DNA from: an uncultured Muribaculaceae bacterium
Lineage (GTDB): Bacteria > Bacteroidota > Bacteroidia > Bacteroidales > Muribaculaceae
Length of the DNA: 64,000 bases
Reading direction: 5' to 3'
NCBI GenBank assembly: GCA_910584495.1
Contig: CAJUAR010000001.1
Location: 1-64,000, forward strand
This document shows positions 18,094 through 27,828 of this stretch, piece by piece (positions within the stretch are counted from its first letter, which is position 1; every line of letters begins with the position of its first letter). Position numbers and translations under genes: made by a program. The notes under the pieces are model-generated. The model worked only from the letters and a program-made list of their open reading frames with translations, made no database searches and had not been told where the DNA came from.

Positions 18094-19185
18094 ATGGATC
18101 AGAAAAACCATCGATACTGCGTGATTATGTGTGGCGGAATCGGCTCGCGATTCTGGCCCTATAGCCGTGCTGCTCTTCCAAAACAGTTCATCGACTTTTT
18201 AGGAACGGGGCGCACACTTCTGCAGATGAGCTACGACCGCATCAGCGGAATAATTCCGAAGCAGAACATCCTCATTATGACCAACGAGCGATATGCCGGC
18301 CTTGTGGCCGAACAGCTGCCCGAAATAAGCCGCGACCAGATTCTGCTCGAACCGGCACGACGGAACACCGCGCCTTGCATTGCTTGGGCGGCATGGCACA
18401 TCGCCGCCCGCGACCCTGAAGCCTCTATGATTGTCATACCCTCCGACCATGTAATAACTCGCGAAAACTTGTTTGTGGAGAGTGTGCTCCAAGGCTTCGA
18501 CTTTGTAGAGAGCCACAATGCCCTGCTCACATTCGGCATCGAGCCCACACGCCCCGAAACAGGCTACGGCTACATACAGATCGGAGAACGTGTGTCGGAA
18601 AATATGAACAAGGTGAAAACATTCACCGAAAAGCCCGACCTCGAGCTTGCAAAAGTCTTTATTGCCTCAGGCGAATTCTTCTGGAATTCCGGCATTTTTC
18701 TATGGCGCACAAGCACCATCATCGAAGCCCTGCGCAAACATGTTTCCGACCTGGACTCAGTTTTTGCCGCTGCGCCCTCAAGCGTCTACACCGACCCTGC
18801 CGCCGAACGCGCCTTTATATCTGAAGCCTACCCCGGATGCGTGAGCATATCCATCGACTACTCAGTGATGGAGAAAGCCGACAATGTCTATGTGGAAACG
18901 GTGAGCTTCGGATGGAACGACCTCGGCACCTGGAGCGCGCTCTACGACCTGTCGCCAAAGAACAGCGAGACTAACGTAACCCAGAATTGCAACGTTCTGG
19001 CCTATAACAGCCGGCGCAACATATTTGCCATCCGCGGCGAGAAGCTTATTGTCGTCGACGGCCTCGAAGACTATATCGTTGCCGATGCCGACGGCGTGCT
19101 CCTTATCTGCCCCAAGGCACGCGAGCAGAAAATCAAGAATATGGTTAATGATGCCAAACTGAAATTTGGCGACAAATACGAATAA
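18094..19185 (+). CDS. manC: Mannose-1-phosphate guanylyltransferase
   Basis: Makes GDP-mannose from mannose-1-phosphate and GTP for capsule, LPS or glycoprotein sugars. The nucleotidyltransferase signature CGGIGSRFWPYSR lies at the N-terminus. Further motifs are LEPARRNTAPCIAWAA, IPSDHVI, ETGYGYIQIG, FTEKPDLELA and WNSGIFLW. It has 363 residues and lacks the C-terminal phosphomannose isomerase domain found in bifunctional enzymes. argS follows after 15 bp. Confidence 0.93.
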   Translation: MDQKNHRYCVIMCGGIGSRFWPYSRAALPKQFIDFLGTGRTLLQMSYDRISGIIPKQNILIMTNERYAGLVAEQLPEISRDQILLEPARRNTAPCIAWAAWHIAARDPEASMIVIPSDHVITRENLFVESVLQGFDFVESHNALLTFGIEPTRPETGYGYIQIGERVSENMNKVKTFTEKPDLELAKVFIASGEFFWNSGIFLWRTSTIIEALRKHVSDLDSVFAAAPSSVYTDPAAERAFISEAYPGCVSISIDYSVMEKADNVYVETVSFGWNDLGTWSALYDLSPKNSETNVTQNCNVLAYNSRRNIFAIRGEKLIVVDGLEDYIVADADGVLLICPKAREQKIKNMVNDAKLKFGDKYE

Positions 19186-19200
19186 CGCACACAAGCCCAA

Positions 19201-20985
19201 ATGATAGACAAAATAATAGCACAAGCCACGGCACGCGCCCTGGCATCGCTCTACAATCTCAATGTCGACCCCGCCTCCATTGTTCCACAGGCCACACGAA
19301 AAGAATTTGAAGGCAACCTCACAATTGTGGTGTTTCCATGGGTGAAAGCCGCACGTCTTGCCCCGGAAGCTCTGGCAAATGCCCTGGGGCAGTACCTGGT
19401 GGAAACCGAAGCGGCTGTCGAAGCCTTCAATGTGGTGAAAGGCTTTCTCAACATTGTCATTGCCCCAACCTATTGGAACAATATCCTAAAGGACATCGAG
19501 GCCCGGCCCAACTATGGCATAAAAGAAGCCGGCAGCGATGCTCCGCTGGTGATGGTGGAATACTCCTCGCCCAACACCAACAAGCCCCTCCACCTGGGCC
19601 ACCTGCGAAACATATTGCTGGGCAGCAGTTTGTCGAAAATCATTGCCGCTTGCGGAAATAAAGTTGTTAAAACCAACATTGTCAACGACCGCGGCATCCA
19701 CATCTGCAAGTCGATGCTCGCATGGCAGCGATGGTTCGACGGAAAAACGCCACAAGAAGCCGGCATCAAAGGCGACCACCTGGTGGGCGACTGCTATGTG
19801 GCTTTCGACAAGCACTATAAAGCCGAACTCAAAGAACTCAAAGCCAAAGGCATGAGCGATGAAGAGGCCGAAGCAGCCTCCACCCTCATGGCCGATGCCC
19901 GCTCCATGCTCCGCGCATGGGAGGCCGGCGACCCCGAAGTGCGCGCCCTCTGGCAGAAGATGAACGGATGGGTATATGCAGGATTCGACGAAACATACAA
20001 ACGAATGGGTGTGGGTTTCGACAAAATCTACTATGAATCGCAAACCTATCTCGACGGTAAAAAGAAAGTGCTCGAAGGCCTCGAAAAAGGTCTGCTCTAC
20101 CGCCGCGACGACGGCTCGGTGTGGGCCGACCTCACACCGCAGGGCCTCGACCACAAGCTGCTGCTGCGCTCCGACGGCACCTCTGTCTACATGACCCAGG
20201 ACATAGGCACCGCCAAGCAGCGCTTCGACGACTATCCAATCGACAAAATGATCTATGTGGTTGGCAACGAACAGAACTACCATTTCCAGGTACTCTCCAT
20301 CCTTCTCGACCGTCTCGGCTTCAAATGGGGCAAAGACCTTGTCCACTTCAGCTACGGCATGGTAGAACTCCCCGAAGGCAAGATGAAGAGCCGCGAAGGA
20401 ACAGTTGTCGATGCCGACGACCTTATGGCCGAAATGGTTGCTACAGCCCGCGAAGTTTCGCAGCAGCTTGGCAAGCTCGACGGACTGAGCGAAAAAGAAA
20501 TCGACGACATTGCCGAAACCGTCGGCATGGGCGCTCTAAAGTATTTCCTCCTCAAGGTCGACCCACGTAAGAACATGACCTTCAACCCCAAGGAATCAAT
20601 CGATTTCAACGGCAATACCGGGCCTTTCATCCAGTACACCTACGCCCGTATCCGCTCGGTGCTCCGCCGCTCTGCCGACGAAGGCTTTAATACCGCCGAC
20701 TACAGCCAAGTGGTGCCCAACGAACGCGAAATCACCCTTATACAACGGCTTGCCGACTTCCCCGACACAGTGGCACAGGCCGGCCGCGAATATTCGCCGG
20801 CCCTCATCGCCAATTATGCCTACGACCTTGTGAAGGAGTACAACCAGTTCTACCACGACTGCTCAATCCTGCGCGAGGAAGACCCGGCCAAGCGCTCGCT
20901 GCGCCTTGCCTTGTCGGATGCAACCGCCAAGACGGTGCGCACGGCCATGAGCCTGCTCGGAATCAACGTCCCCGAACGAATGTAA
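19201..20985 (+). CDS. argS: Arginine--tRNA ligase
   Basis: A class I aminoacyl-tRNA synthetase that charges tRNA-Arg. An N-terminal additional domain is followed by the HIGH-type motif in NKPLHLGHLRN (about residue 127), the catalytic Rossmann fold, a KMSKS-equivalent GKMKSREGT (about residue 396) and the DALR anticodon-binding domain ending at NVPERM. Length of 594 residues is normal. It starts 15 bp after manC. Confidence 0.97.
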   Translation: MIDKIIAQATARALASLYNLNVDPASIVPQATRKEFEGNLTIVVFPWVKAARLAPEALANALGQYLVETEAAVEAFNVVKGFLNIVIAPTYWNNILKDIEARPNYGIKEAGSDAPLVMVEYSSPNTNKPLHLGHLRNILLGSSLSKIIAACGNKVVKTNIVNDRGIHICKSMLAWQRWFDGKTPQEAGIKGDHLVGDCYVAFDKHYKAELKELKAKGMSDEEAEAASTLMADARSMLRAWEAGDPEVRALWQKMNGWVYAGFDETYKRMGVGFDKIYYESQTYLDGKKKVLEGLEKGLLYRRDDGSVWADLTPQGLDHKLLLRSDGTSVYMTQDIGTAKQRFDDYPIDKMIYVVGNEQNYHFQVLSILLDRLGFKWGKDLVHFSYGMVELPEGKMKSREGTVVDADDLMAEMVATAREVSQQLGKLDGLSEKEIDDIAETVGMGALKYFLLKVDPRKNMTFNPKESIDFNGNTGPFIQYTYARIRSVLRRSADEGFNTADYSQVVPNEREITLIQRLADFPDTVAQAGREYSPALIANYAYDLVKEYNQFYHDCSILREEDPAKRSLRLALSDATAKTVRTAMSLLGINVPERM

Positions 20986-21009
20986 AAATTCAAAATTCAA
21001 AATTATATT

Positions 21010-21720
21010 ATGAACAACTACAACTACAGCTATAACGTGGAGCAACCCAGCCCCGTAGCCATGGCCGCAAAAGTGAACTCGGCCATGAAGAGCGTATATC
21101 TGCGCATGACCCTTGCTCTGGTAGTGACTGCTCTCACTGCTCTCTTCTGCTCATCGAGCCAGGAATTCGTCACCTACTACATCACACACAGCTGGCTGAT
21201 GTGGGTTCTTATCATCGCCGAATTCGGCCTTGTGATCGGCATCTCGGCCGGTATCAACAAGCTCAGCAGCCCGGCAGCCACTGCCTTGTTCTTCCTCTTT
21301 GCCATGGTCAACGGCATGATGCTCAGCACCATCTTCCTGGTATACAGCGCCACAGCCATCACCAAGACATTTTTCATCACCGCCGGCACATTCGGCGCTA
21401 TGAGCGTCTACGGCTATTTCACCGACCGCGACCTCTCAAAGATAGGCTCATACCTCTTCATGGGCCTGATCGGCCTGATTATTGCCTCGTTGGTCAACAT
21501 CTTCCTGCACAGCTCAACGCTCGACTGGATTGTGTCGATTGCCGGCGTTGCCATCTTCATCGGCCTGACAGCATGGGACACCCAGCAAATAAAAGCCATG
21601 GCCATGACCGCTCCGCGCGAAAGCATAGGCCGTCTTGCAACAATCGGCGCACTGTCGCTCTATCTCGATTTCATCAATCTGTTCCTCTATCTGTTGCGCA
21701 TCTTCGGCAACCGCGACTAA
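21010..21720 (+). CDS. Bax inhibitor-1/YccA family membrane protein
   Basis: A 236-residue protein with a short Asn/Tyr-rich N-terminus and seven hydrophobic segments, typical of the BI-1 (TMBIM) family. The late motifs TAWDTQQIKAM and GALSLYLDFINLFLYLLRIFG are diagnostic. Bacterial members behave as pH-sensitive calcium leak channels, but roles differ between species. AAAATTC direct repeats lie just upstream of the start. The MATE exporter gene begins 19 bp downstream. Confidence 0.93.
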   Translation: MNNYNYSYNVEQPSPVAMAAKVNSAMKSVYLRMTLALVVTALTALFCSSSQEFVTYYITHSWLMWVLIIAEFGLVIGISAGINKLSSPAATALFFLFAMVNGMMLSTIFLVYSATAITKTFFITAGTFGAMSVYGYFTDRDLSKIGSYLFMGLIGLIIASLVNIFLHSSTLDWIVSIAGVAIFIGLTAWDTQQIKAMAMTAPRESIGRLATIGALSLYLDFINLFLYLLRIFGNRD

Positions 21721-21739
21721 AAACACCTGTTTTTAACAA

Positions 21740-23095
21740 ATGGACTTCCGGAAGCGTTATGCTCCCACATATAAGGCTATCCTCTGGTTAGCCTTTCCTT
21801 TGCTCCTTGGCCAGCTGGGGAACATTGCCGTGAGTTTTGCCGACAACATTATGGTGGGCCATTACTCGCGGCAAGCCCTCGCTTCGGCCTCTTTTGTCAA
21901 CAACATCTTCAACATAGCCATTTTTGCATCGCTGGGCTTCACCTACGGCCTCACACCCATTGTGGGCGCAATGTTTGCCCGTGGCGAAGACAGGGGCATC
22001 GGACGGACAGTGCGTGTGGGTCTCATTGTCAGCATTGTATTCACCATCGTGCTGTCGCTGCTCATGCTCCTGCTCTACTTCAACGTCCACCGGCTTGGCC
22101 AACCCGAGCACCTGCTACCGCTCATCCGGCCCTACTTTCTGACAGTACTCGCCGGCATGTTGCCTGTGGCAATTTTCAATGTCCTGGCCCAATGGAGTTT
22201 CGGCATAGGACGCACAGGCTTGCCGACATGGATAATTCTGGGATGCAACGTGCTCAACATCGCCGGCAACTATATCTTGATATTCGGCAAGCTCGGGGCT
22301 CCCGAGATGGGGCTCCTCGGCGCGGGCTACAGCACATTGTTTTCGCGCATTGTCGGCGCCGTGGTCATTGCCCTGGTGTTTTTCTATGGCCGTGCGGGTC
22401 GTAAGTTTATAGGCGGCTTTGTCCACGACCGCACCCTTGCCGGCGAACCACGCGAGATTTTTTCCAAAGGCTTCCCTGTCGCTATACAGATGGCCTGCGA
22501 GACAGCCTCCTTCTCGGGTTCGGCAGTCATCGCCGGATGGCTCGGCGAGGTGAGCCTTGCCGCCTTCCAGGTGTTTGTAACCAGCAGCATGCTTGGCTTC
22601 TGCCTATACTACAGCATAGGAGCCGCCATGGCCATACCGGTGAGCCATGCCGCCGGCCGTGCCGACAACGCCGCCATGCGTCACACAGCACGTGCAGGCT
22701 ATCACATTATCCTTGTCACAATGCTTGCTGTGTGCGTTATGCTCTATTTCTGCGCACGCCACATCATGGGCCTCTTCACCTCCGATGCCGAAGTCGTTGG
22801 TCTGGCAGTGTCGGTAATAATACCCATGATACTCTACCAGTTCGGCGACGCTACTCAGATTACATTTGCCAACGCCCTTCGTGGCACAGCCAACGTCGGC
22901 CCCATGCTGTGGATTGCCGTGGTGAGCTATCTCATCATCGGACTGCCGGCATCGTGGTTCTTTGCATTGCCTCTGGGACTGGGGCTATATGGCATAGTGC
23001 TCAGTTTCTCGGTGTGCCTCCTCTTGGCCGCCGGTGCATATTTCTATTTCTTTATGCGCACCACCGGAGCAAAATTAAAACAGGCCACAAAATAA
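21740..23095 (+). CDS. MATE family efflux transporter
   Basis: A 451-residue inner-membrane protein with about 12 transmembrane segments in two similar halves. Family features are PLLLGQLGNIAVSFADNIMVG in the first helix pair and NALRGTANVGPMLWIAVVSY in the second half. It exports small cationic or hydrophobic compounds coupled to Na+ or H+. The substrate cannot be predicted. A separate pyrH promoter lies directly after it. Confidence 0.92.
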   Translation: MDFRKRYAPTYKAILWLAFPLLLGQLGNIAVSFADNIMVGHYSRQALASASFVNNIFNIAIFASLGFTYGLTPIVGAMFARGEDRGIGRTVRVGLIVSIVFTIVLSLLMLLLYFNVHRLGQPEHLLPLIRPYFLTVLAGMLPVAIFNVLAQWSFGIGRTGLPTWIILGCNVLNIAGNYILIFGKLGAPEMGLLGAGYSTLFSRIVGAVVIALVFFYGRAGRKFIGGFVHDRTLAGEPREIFSKGFPVAIQMACETASFSGSAVIAGWLGEVSLAAFQVFVTSSMLGFCLYYSIGAAMAIPVSHAAGRADNAAMRHTARAGYHIILVTMLAVCVMLYFCARHIMGLFTSDAEVVGLAVSVIIPMILYQFGDATQITFANALRGTANVGPMLWIAVVSYLIIGLPASWFFALPLGLGLYGIVLSFSVCLLLAAGAYFYFFMRTTGAKLKQATK

Positions 23096-23106
23096 GTCCA
23101 CAATTT

Positions 23107-23138
23107 TTTGCACTTGAAGCGCAATTGTATTAACTTTG
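23107..23138 (+). promoter_or_regulatory. Promoter of pyrH-frr
   Basis: TTTG (23107-23110), 20 nt, TAACTTTG (23131-23138) is an exact Bacteroidota-type promoter. It ends 16 nt before the pyrH ATG. Confidence 0.75.
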
Positions 23139-23154
23139 CCAAAAACAGTAGAAC

Positions 23155-23865
23155 ATGACACCGAAATATACACGAATTCTTCTCAAGCTCAGCGGCGAAT
23201 CGCTCATGGGCGCCCAAGGTTATGGCATAGATGCCGAACATCTTGCATTGTATGCACGTCAGATAGCTGCCCTGTCGGACAGCGGCGTTGAAGTGGCTAT
23301 CGTCATTGGCGGCGGCAACATTTTCCGCGGCCTCAGCGGTGCTGCCAAAGGATTCGACCGTGTGAAAGGCGACCAGATGGGCATGCTTGCCACAGTCATC
23401 AACTCGCTGGCCCTCAGCTCGGCTCTCGAAAGCCTCGGCCATGCAGCCCGCGTGCTCACCGCCGTCAACATGTTCCCCATCGGCGAGCCCTACAGCCCCG
23501 CACGAGCCCTCGAAACCCTCAAAGACGGTCGCATAGCCATCATTGCCGGAGGCACGGGCAACCCCTTCTTCACCACCGATACAGCTTCGGCACTCCGCGC
23601 CGTCGAGACCCGCGCCCAGGTGATGCTCAAAGGCACACGCGTGGACGGCATCTACACCGCCGACCCCGAAAAGGACCCCACGGCCACCAAGTTCGACAAA
23701 ATTACCTACGACGAAATCTACAACCGGGGCCTGCGCATCATGGACCTTACGGCCACAACTCTCTGTCGCGAGAATGGCATGAAAATCATTGTCTTCGACA
23801 TGGACACTCCCGGCAACCTCGAAAAAGTGGTAAGCGGCGAGCCTATCGGCACTCTTGTATATTAA
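23155..23865 (+). CDS. pyrH: Uridylate kinase
   Basis: Phosphorylates UMP to UDP in pyrimidine nucleotide synthesis; the bacterial hexameric amino-acid-kinase-fold enzyme. Visible motifs are RILLKLSGESLMG, VIGGGNIFRG, GGTGNPFFTTDTA and VDGIYTADPEKDP. The 236-residue length is standard. It is followed by frr after 20 bp, a conserved bacterial gene pair. Confidence 0.97.
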   Translation: MTPKYTRILLKLSGESLMGAQGYGIDAEHLALYARQIAALSDSGVEVAIVIGGGNIFRGLSGAAKGFDRVKGDQMGMLATVINSLALSSALESLGHAARVLTAVNMFPIGEPYSPARALETLKDGRIAIIAGGTGNPFFTTDTASALRAVETRAQVMLKGTRVDGIYTADPEKDPTATKFDKITYDEIYNRGLRIMDLTATTLCRENGMKIIVFDMDTPGNLEKVVSGEPIGTLVY

Positions 23866-23885
23866 TTTAAAAAAAACATACAACC

Positions 23886-24446
23886 ATGACAGACCCCAAG
23901 ACCTATATCGACCCGGCCGAAGAGAAGATGATGATGGCCATCGAATACCTCGACGAGACCCTGGCACGCATTCGCGCCGGCAAAGCCAATCCTAAAATTC
24001 TCGACGGTGTGAAAGTTGACTATTACGGCTCGCTGGCCCCTATATCGAATGTGGCAAACATCAGCGTGCCCGATGCCCGCACAATTGTCATCACTCCATG
24101 GGAGAAGGCAATGTTCAAAGTAATTGAAAAGGCTATTATCAACTCCGAAGTGGGCATCACCCCCGAAAACAACGGCGAGGTGATCCGTCTGTCCATTCCA
24201 CCGCTCACCGAGGACCGTCGCAAAGCCCTTGTAAAACAATGCAAGGCCGAAGCCGAGAACGCCAAGGTGTCGGTGCGCAACGCTCGCCGCGACGCTATCG
24301 ACGGACTGAAGAAAGCTGTGAAACAAGGCATGCCCGAGGACGTGGAAAAGGATGCCGAAGCAAAGGTGCAGAAAATACACGACAAATATCTCAAACGCAT
24401 CGACGAAATATTCGGTGCCAAGGAAAAAGAAATTCTCACAGTATAG
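23886..24446 (+). CDS. frr: Ribosome recycling factor
   Basis: Splits post-termination ribosomes together with EF-G. The 186-residue protein has the three-helix-bundle pattern, with [13 protein letters not shown] near the N-terminus, [16 protein letters not shown] and a C-terminal helix with [18 protein letters not shown]. It is second in the pyrH-frr operon and is followed by a clear terminator. Confidence 0.97.
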   Translation: MTDPKTYIDPAEEKMMMAIEYLDETLARIRAGKANPKILDGVKVDYYGSLAPISNVANISVPDARTIVITPWEKAMFKVIEKAIINSEVGITPENNGEVIRLSIPPLTEDRRKALVKQCKAEAENAKVSVRNARRDAIDGLKKAVKQGMPEDVEKDAEAKVQKIHDKYLKRIDEIFGAKEKEILTV

Positions 24447-24467
24447 AATTTACTTTTCAAGCCAAAG

Positions 24468-24498
24468 AAGGGCGGCCTTGCGGTCGCCCTTTTCTATT
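24468..24498 (+). terminator. Rho-independent terminator of pyrH-frr
   Basis: AAGGGCGGCC, loop TTGC, GGTCGCCCTT (one G-T pair), followed by TTCTATTCT. Confidence 0.85.
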
Positions 24499-24520
24499 CT
24501 AATTTTGCAGCCCTACAGGC

Positions 24521-24551
24521 AAAAAGTCAGCCCGGCGACTTGGCCGGGCTG
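24521..24551 (-). terminator. Rho-independent terminator of carAB
   Basis: On the minus strand, CAGCCCGGC and GCCGGGCTG form a 9-bp stem (24551-24528) with a 6-nt loop, then ACTTTTT. It lies 44 bp after the carB stop. Confidence 0.85.
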
Positions 24552-24594
24552 AAAAGTATGTAGGTTTACCTTTAAAAATTTGCTGAAATTATTC

Positions 24595-27500
24595 TCAATA
24601 TTCTTCCCACGATTTGATTTCGATTTCGCTAAGCGGAATCGTTGTGAATGCGCGTATGAACGCCGATGCAAGACGCGAGTTCGTAATCAAAGGAATGTTG
24701 AGATCCACAGCCACACGGCGTATCTTACGTCCGTTGCTCAGCTCGTGACCGGTGAAGTTCTTGGGCATGTTCACCACCAGGTCTACCTGACGGTTGTGGA
24801 GCAGGTCGAGCACCTGGGGCTGCAGCTCGGGGGTGTCGGGCGTATAGACACGTACTGCCGGAATGCCGTTCTCGTTGAGGAAGGCGCAGGTGCCGGCGGT
24901 GGCATATATTGTCAGGCCCGAACGATGGAGCAGATGAGCAGCCTCGAGCATGTCGGTCTTCTGACGCGACGAGCCATTGCTCATGAGCACAGCCTTTTTG
25001 GGCACACGCAGCCCCACAGCGAGAAGCGATGTGAGAATTGCGGCATCGGTGTCGTCGCCAAGACAACCAACCTCGCCTGTCGAAGCCATGTCGACACCAA
25101 GCACGGGGTCGGCCCCGCCAAGACGGCTGAAGGAGAACTGCGAAGCTTTGATGCCCACATAGTCCAGGTCGAAGGCACTCTTGGCAGGTTTGTCGACATG
25201 CTGGCCGAGCATCACTCGCGTTGCAAGGTCGATAAAGTTGATTTTCAGCACCTTCGACACGAATGGGAAGGAACGCGAAGCACGCAGGTTACATTCAATC
25301 ACCTTGATGTCGTTGTTCTTGGCAAGGAACTGGATGTTGAACGGACCGCTGATGTCGAGAGCCTTGGCAATGGCGTTCGACACTTTTTTGATGCGGCGCA
25401 TTGTTTCGACATATAGTTTTTGCGGCGGGAACTGAATAGTGGCATCGCCGCTGTGCACGCCGGCAAACTCAATGTGTTCGGAAATGGCGTAAGCCTTGAT
25501 TTCGCCGTGCTCGGCCACGGCATCCATCTCTATTTCCTTTGCATACTGAATAAATTCGCTCACCACCACCGGGTGTTTCTTGCTCACATTAGCGGCAAGG
25601 GTGAGGAAGCGGCGCAATTCGTCGGGATTGGAGCACACGTTCATGGCAGCCCCGGAGAGCACGTAGCTCGGACGCACCAGCACGGGGTAGCCCACCTCGT
25701 CGACAAAATCCTCGATTCCGGCAAAGTCGGTAAGCTCACGCCAACGCGGCTGGTCAATGCCCAGGCTGTCGAGCATGGCAGAGAACTTGTTGCGGTCCTC
25801 GGCGCGGTCGATGCTCTGTGCCGAAGTGCCGAGAATGTTTACACCGGCACCGTCGAGGCGTGTTGCAAGGTTGTTGGGAATCTGGCCGCCCACCGACAGA
25901 ATGACACCGTGCGGATTCTCCATTTCGAGAATATCCATCACACGTTCGTAAGTCAGCTCGTCAAAATAGAGGCGGTCGCAAATATCGTAGTCGGTAGAAA
26001 CGGTCTCGGGGTTATAGTTGATCATCACCGAACGCCACCCCTCGCGTCGAGCTGTCTGCAGGGCGTTGACCGAGCACCAGTCGAATTCCACGGACGAACC
26101 AATGCGGTAGGCACCGGAGCCGAGGACAACAACCGAACGATGGTCGCCGATATATTCAACATCGTTTTCCGAACCGTTATATGTGAGATAGAGGTAGTTT
26201 GTAGCAGCAGGATATTCGGCGGCAAGAGTGTCGATTTGTTTCACCACCGGCACAATACCCAGCTCTTTGCGGCGGCTTCGCACTGAGGCCATCAAGGCAT
26301 CGGTATCGACCGAGAAAGCCTGTTTATATAGCGAACGGCCTATCTGGAAGTCGCTGAAGCCCTGCTGTTTGGCAATTTTCAGCAAGTCGTAGGGCACATC
26401 TTCGATCGAACCGTATTTAGCAAGTTCGCCGGCAGTGGCCATGATGCTGCGCAGCTTGTAGAGGAACCAACGGTCGATTTTTGTGAGTTCGTGGATGCGG
26501 TCCACGCTGTAGCCGTCGGCCAGAGCCTTGGCAATGACAAAGATGCGTCGGTCGGTAGGCTGCTTGAGAGCTGCTTCCACATCGGTGATGTTTATGTCGC
26601 GGTTCTCGACAAAGCCGTGCATACCCTGCCCTATCATGCGGAGACCTTTCTGAATAGCTTCCTCAAAAGTGCGGCCTATGGCCATCACTTCGCCCACCGA
26701 TTTCATCGACGAGCCTATGTGGCGGTCGACACCGTTGAACTTGCCAAGGTCCCAACGAGGAATTTTGACAACGACATAGTCGAGCGCAGGTTCGAAGAAG
26801 GCCGAAGTGCACTGTGTGACATTGTTCTTCAGCTCGAACAGCCCGGCACCGAGAGCAAGCTTTGCAGCCACGAAAGCCAGGGGATAGCCCGTAGCCTTCG
26901 AAGCCAAGGCCGACGAGCGGCTGAGGCGGGCGTTCACCTCGATTACGCGATAGTCCATCGACGAGGGGTCGTAGGCGTACTGCACATTACATTCGCCAAC
27001 AATGCCTATGTGGCGTATAATCTTTATAGCCAGCGAGCGCAGATAATGGTAGTCGTCGTTGGACAGGGTCTGCGATGGAGCGACGACAATCGATTCGCCT
27101 GTGTGGATGCCCAGGGGGTCGAAGTTCTCCATATTGCAGACAGTGATGCAGTTGTCGTAGCGGTCGCGGACCACTTCATACTCCACTTCTTTCCAGCCTT
27201 TGAGCGATTTCTCAACAAGAACCTGCGGCGAGAACGAAAGAGCTTTTTCGACAAGCGAGCGAAGTTCGGCATCATTGTCGCAGAAACCGCTTCCCAGACC
27301 GCCCAGGGCGTAGGCTGCGCGGACAATCACCGGATATCCAAGGTGGTTGGCAACGCGGAGCGCGCTATCGACCGATTCCACAGCTTCGGAGCTGATGGTT
27401 TTAACATCGATTTCGTTAAGTTTTTCAACAAAGAGCTCGCGGTCCTCGGTGTCCATAATGGCCTGAACGGGAGTTCCGAGCACTTCCACGCCATATTTTT

Positions 27501-27816
27501 CGAGCACGCCGTTTCGCCACAGGTCGACGCCGCAGTTGAGGGCAGTCTGACCACCGAAAGCAAGGAGAATACCGTCGGGACGTTCTTTTTCGATGACACG
27601 CTCCACAAAGTAGGGCGTAACGGGCAGGAAATAGACCTTGTCGGCCATACCCTCCGAGGTCTGTACCGTTGCGATATTGGGGTTGACAAGTATTGTGTTC
27701 ACGCCTTCCTCGCGCAGTGCTTTGAGGGCCTGTGCTCCGGAATAGTCAAACTCACCGGCTTCGCCGATTTTCAATGCACCGCTGCCGAGCAGCAGGACTT
27801 TAGATGGTTTGGTCAT
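24595..27816 (-). CDS. carB: Carbamoyl phosphate synthase large subunit
   Basis: Makes carbamoyl phosphate from bicarbonate, ATP and ammonia supplied by CarA, feeding pyrimidine and arginine synthesis. The 1073-residue protein has the duplicated ATP-grasp architecture. The first half opens with LLLGSGALKIGEAGEFDYSG and the second with VVLGSGAYRIGSSVEFDW. A C-terminal MGS-like regulatory domain covers residues about 935-1070 (TAGTCAFLNENGIPAVRV, VVNMPKN). Family hallmarks EVNARLSRSSALASKATGYP and ECNLRASRSFPFVSK are present. It lies 12 bp after carA. Confidence 0.97.
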   Translation of the reverse strand: MTKPSKVLLLGSGALKIGEAGEFDYSGAQALKALREEGVNTILVNPNIATVQTSEGMADKVYFLPVTPYFVERVIEKERPDGILLAFGGQTALNCGVDLWRNGVLEKYGVEVLGTPVQAIMDTEDRELFVEKLNEIDVKTISSEAVESVDSALRVANHLGYPVIVRAAYALGGLGSGFCDNDAELRSLVEKALSFSPQVLVEKSLKGWKEVEYEVVRDRYDNCITVCNMENFDPLGIHTGESIVVAPSQTLSNDDYHYLRSLAIKIIRHIGIVGECNVQYAYDPSSMDYRVIEVNARLSRSSALASKATGYPLAFVAAKLALGAGLFELKNNVTQCTSAFFEPALDYVVVKIPRWDLGKFNGVDRHIGSSMKSVGEVMAIGRTFEEAIQKGLRMIGQGMHGFVENRDINITDVEAALKQPTDRRIFVIAKALADGYSVDRIHELTKIDRWFLYKLRSIMATAGELAKYGSIEDVPYDLLKIAKQQGFSDFQIGRSLYKQAFSVDTDALMASVRSRRKELGIVPVVKQIDTLAAEYPAATNYLYLTYNGSENDVEYIGDHRSVVVLGSGAYRIGSSVEFDWCSVNALQTARREGWRSVMINYNPETVSTDYDICDRLYFDELTYERVMDILEMENPHGVILSVGGQIPNNLATRLDGAGVNILGTSAQSIDRAEDRNKFSAMLDSLGIDQPRWRELTDFAGIEDFVDEVGYPVLVRPSYVLSGAAMNVCSNPDELRRFLTLAANVSKKHPVVVSEFIQYAKEIEMDAVAEHGEIKAYAISEHIEFAGVHSGDATIQFPPQKLYVETMRRIKKVSNAIAKALDISGPFNIQFLAKNNDIKVIECNLRASRSFPFVSKVLKINFIDLATRVMLGQHVDKPAKSAFDLDYVGIKASQFSFSRLGGADPVLGVDMASTGEVGCLGDDTDAAILTSLLAVGLRVPKKAVLMSNGSSRQKTDMLEAAHLLHRSGLTIYATAGTCAFLNENGIPAVRVYTPDTPELQPQVLDLLHNRQVDLVVNMPKNFTGHELSNGRKIRRVAVDLNIPLITNSRLASAFIRAFTTIPLSEIEIKSWEEY

Positions 27817-27828
27817 ACTTCGGGGGAA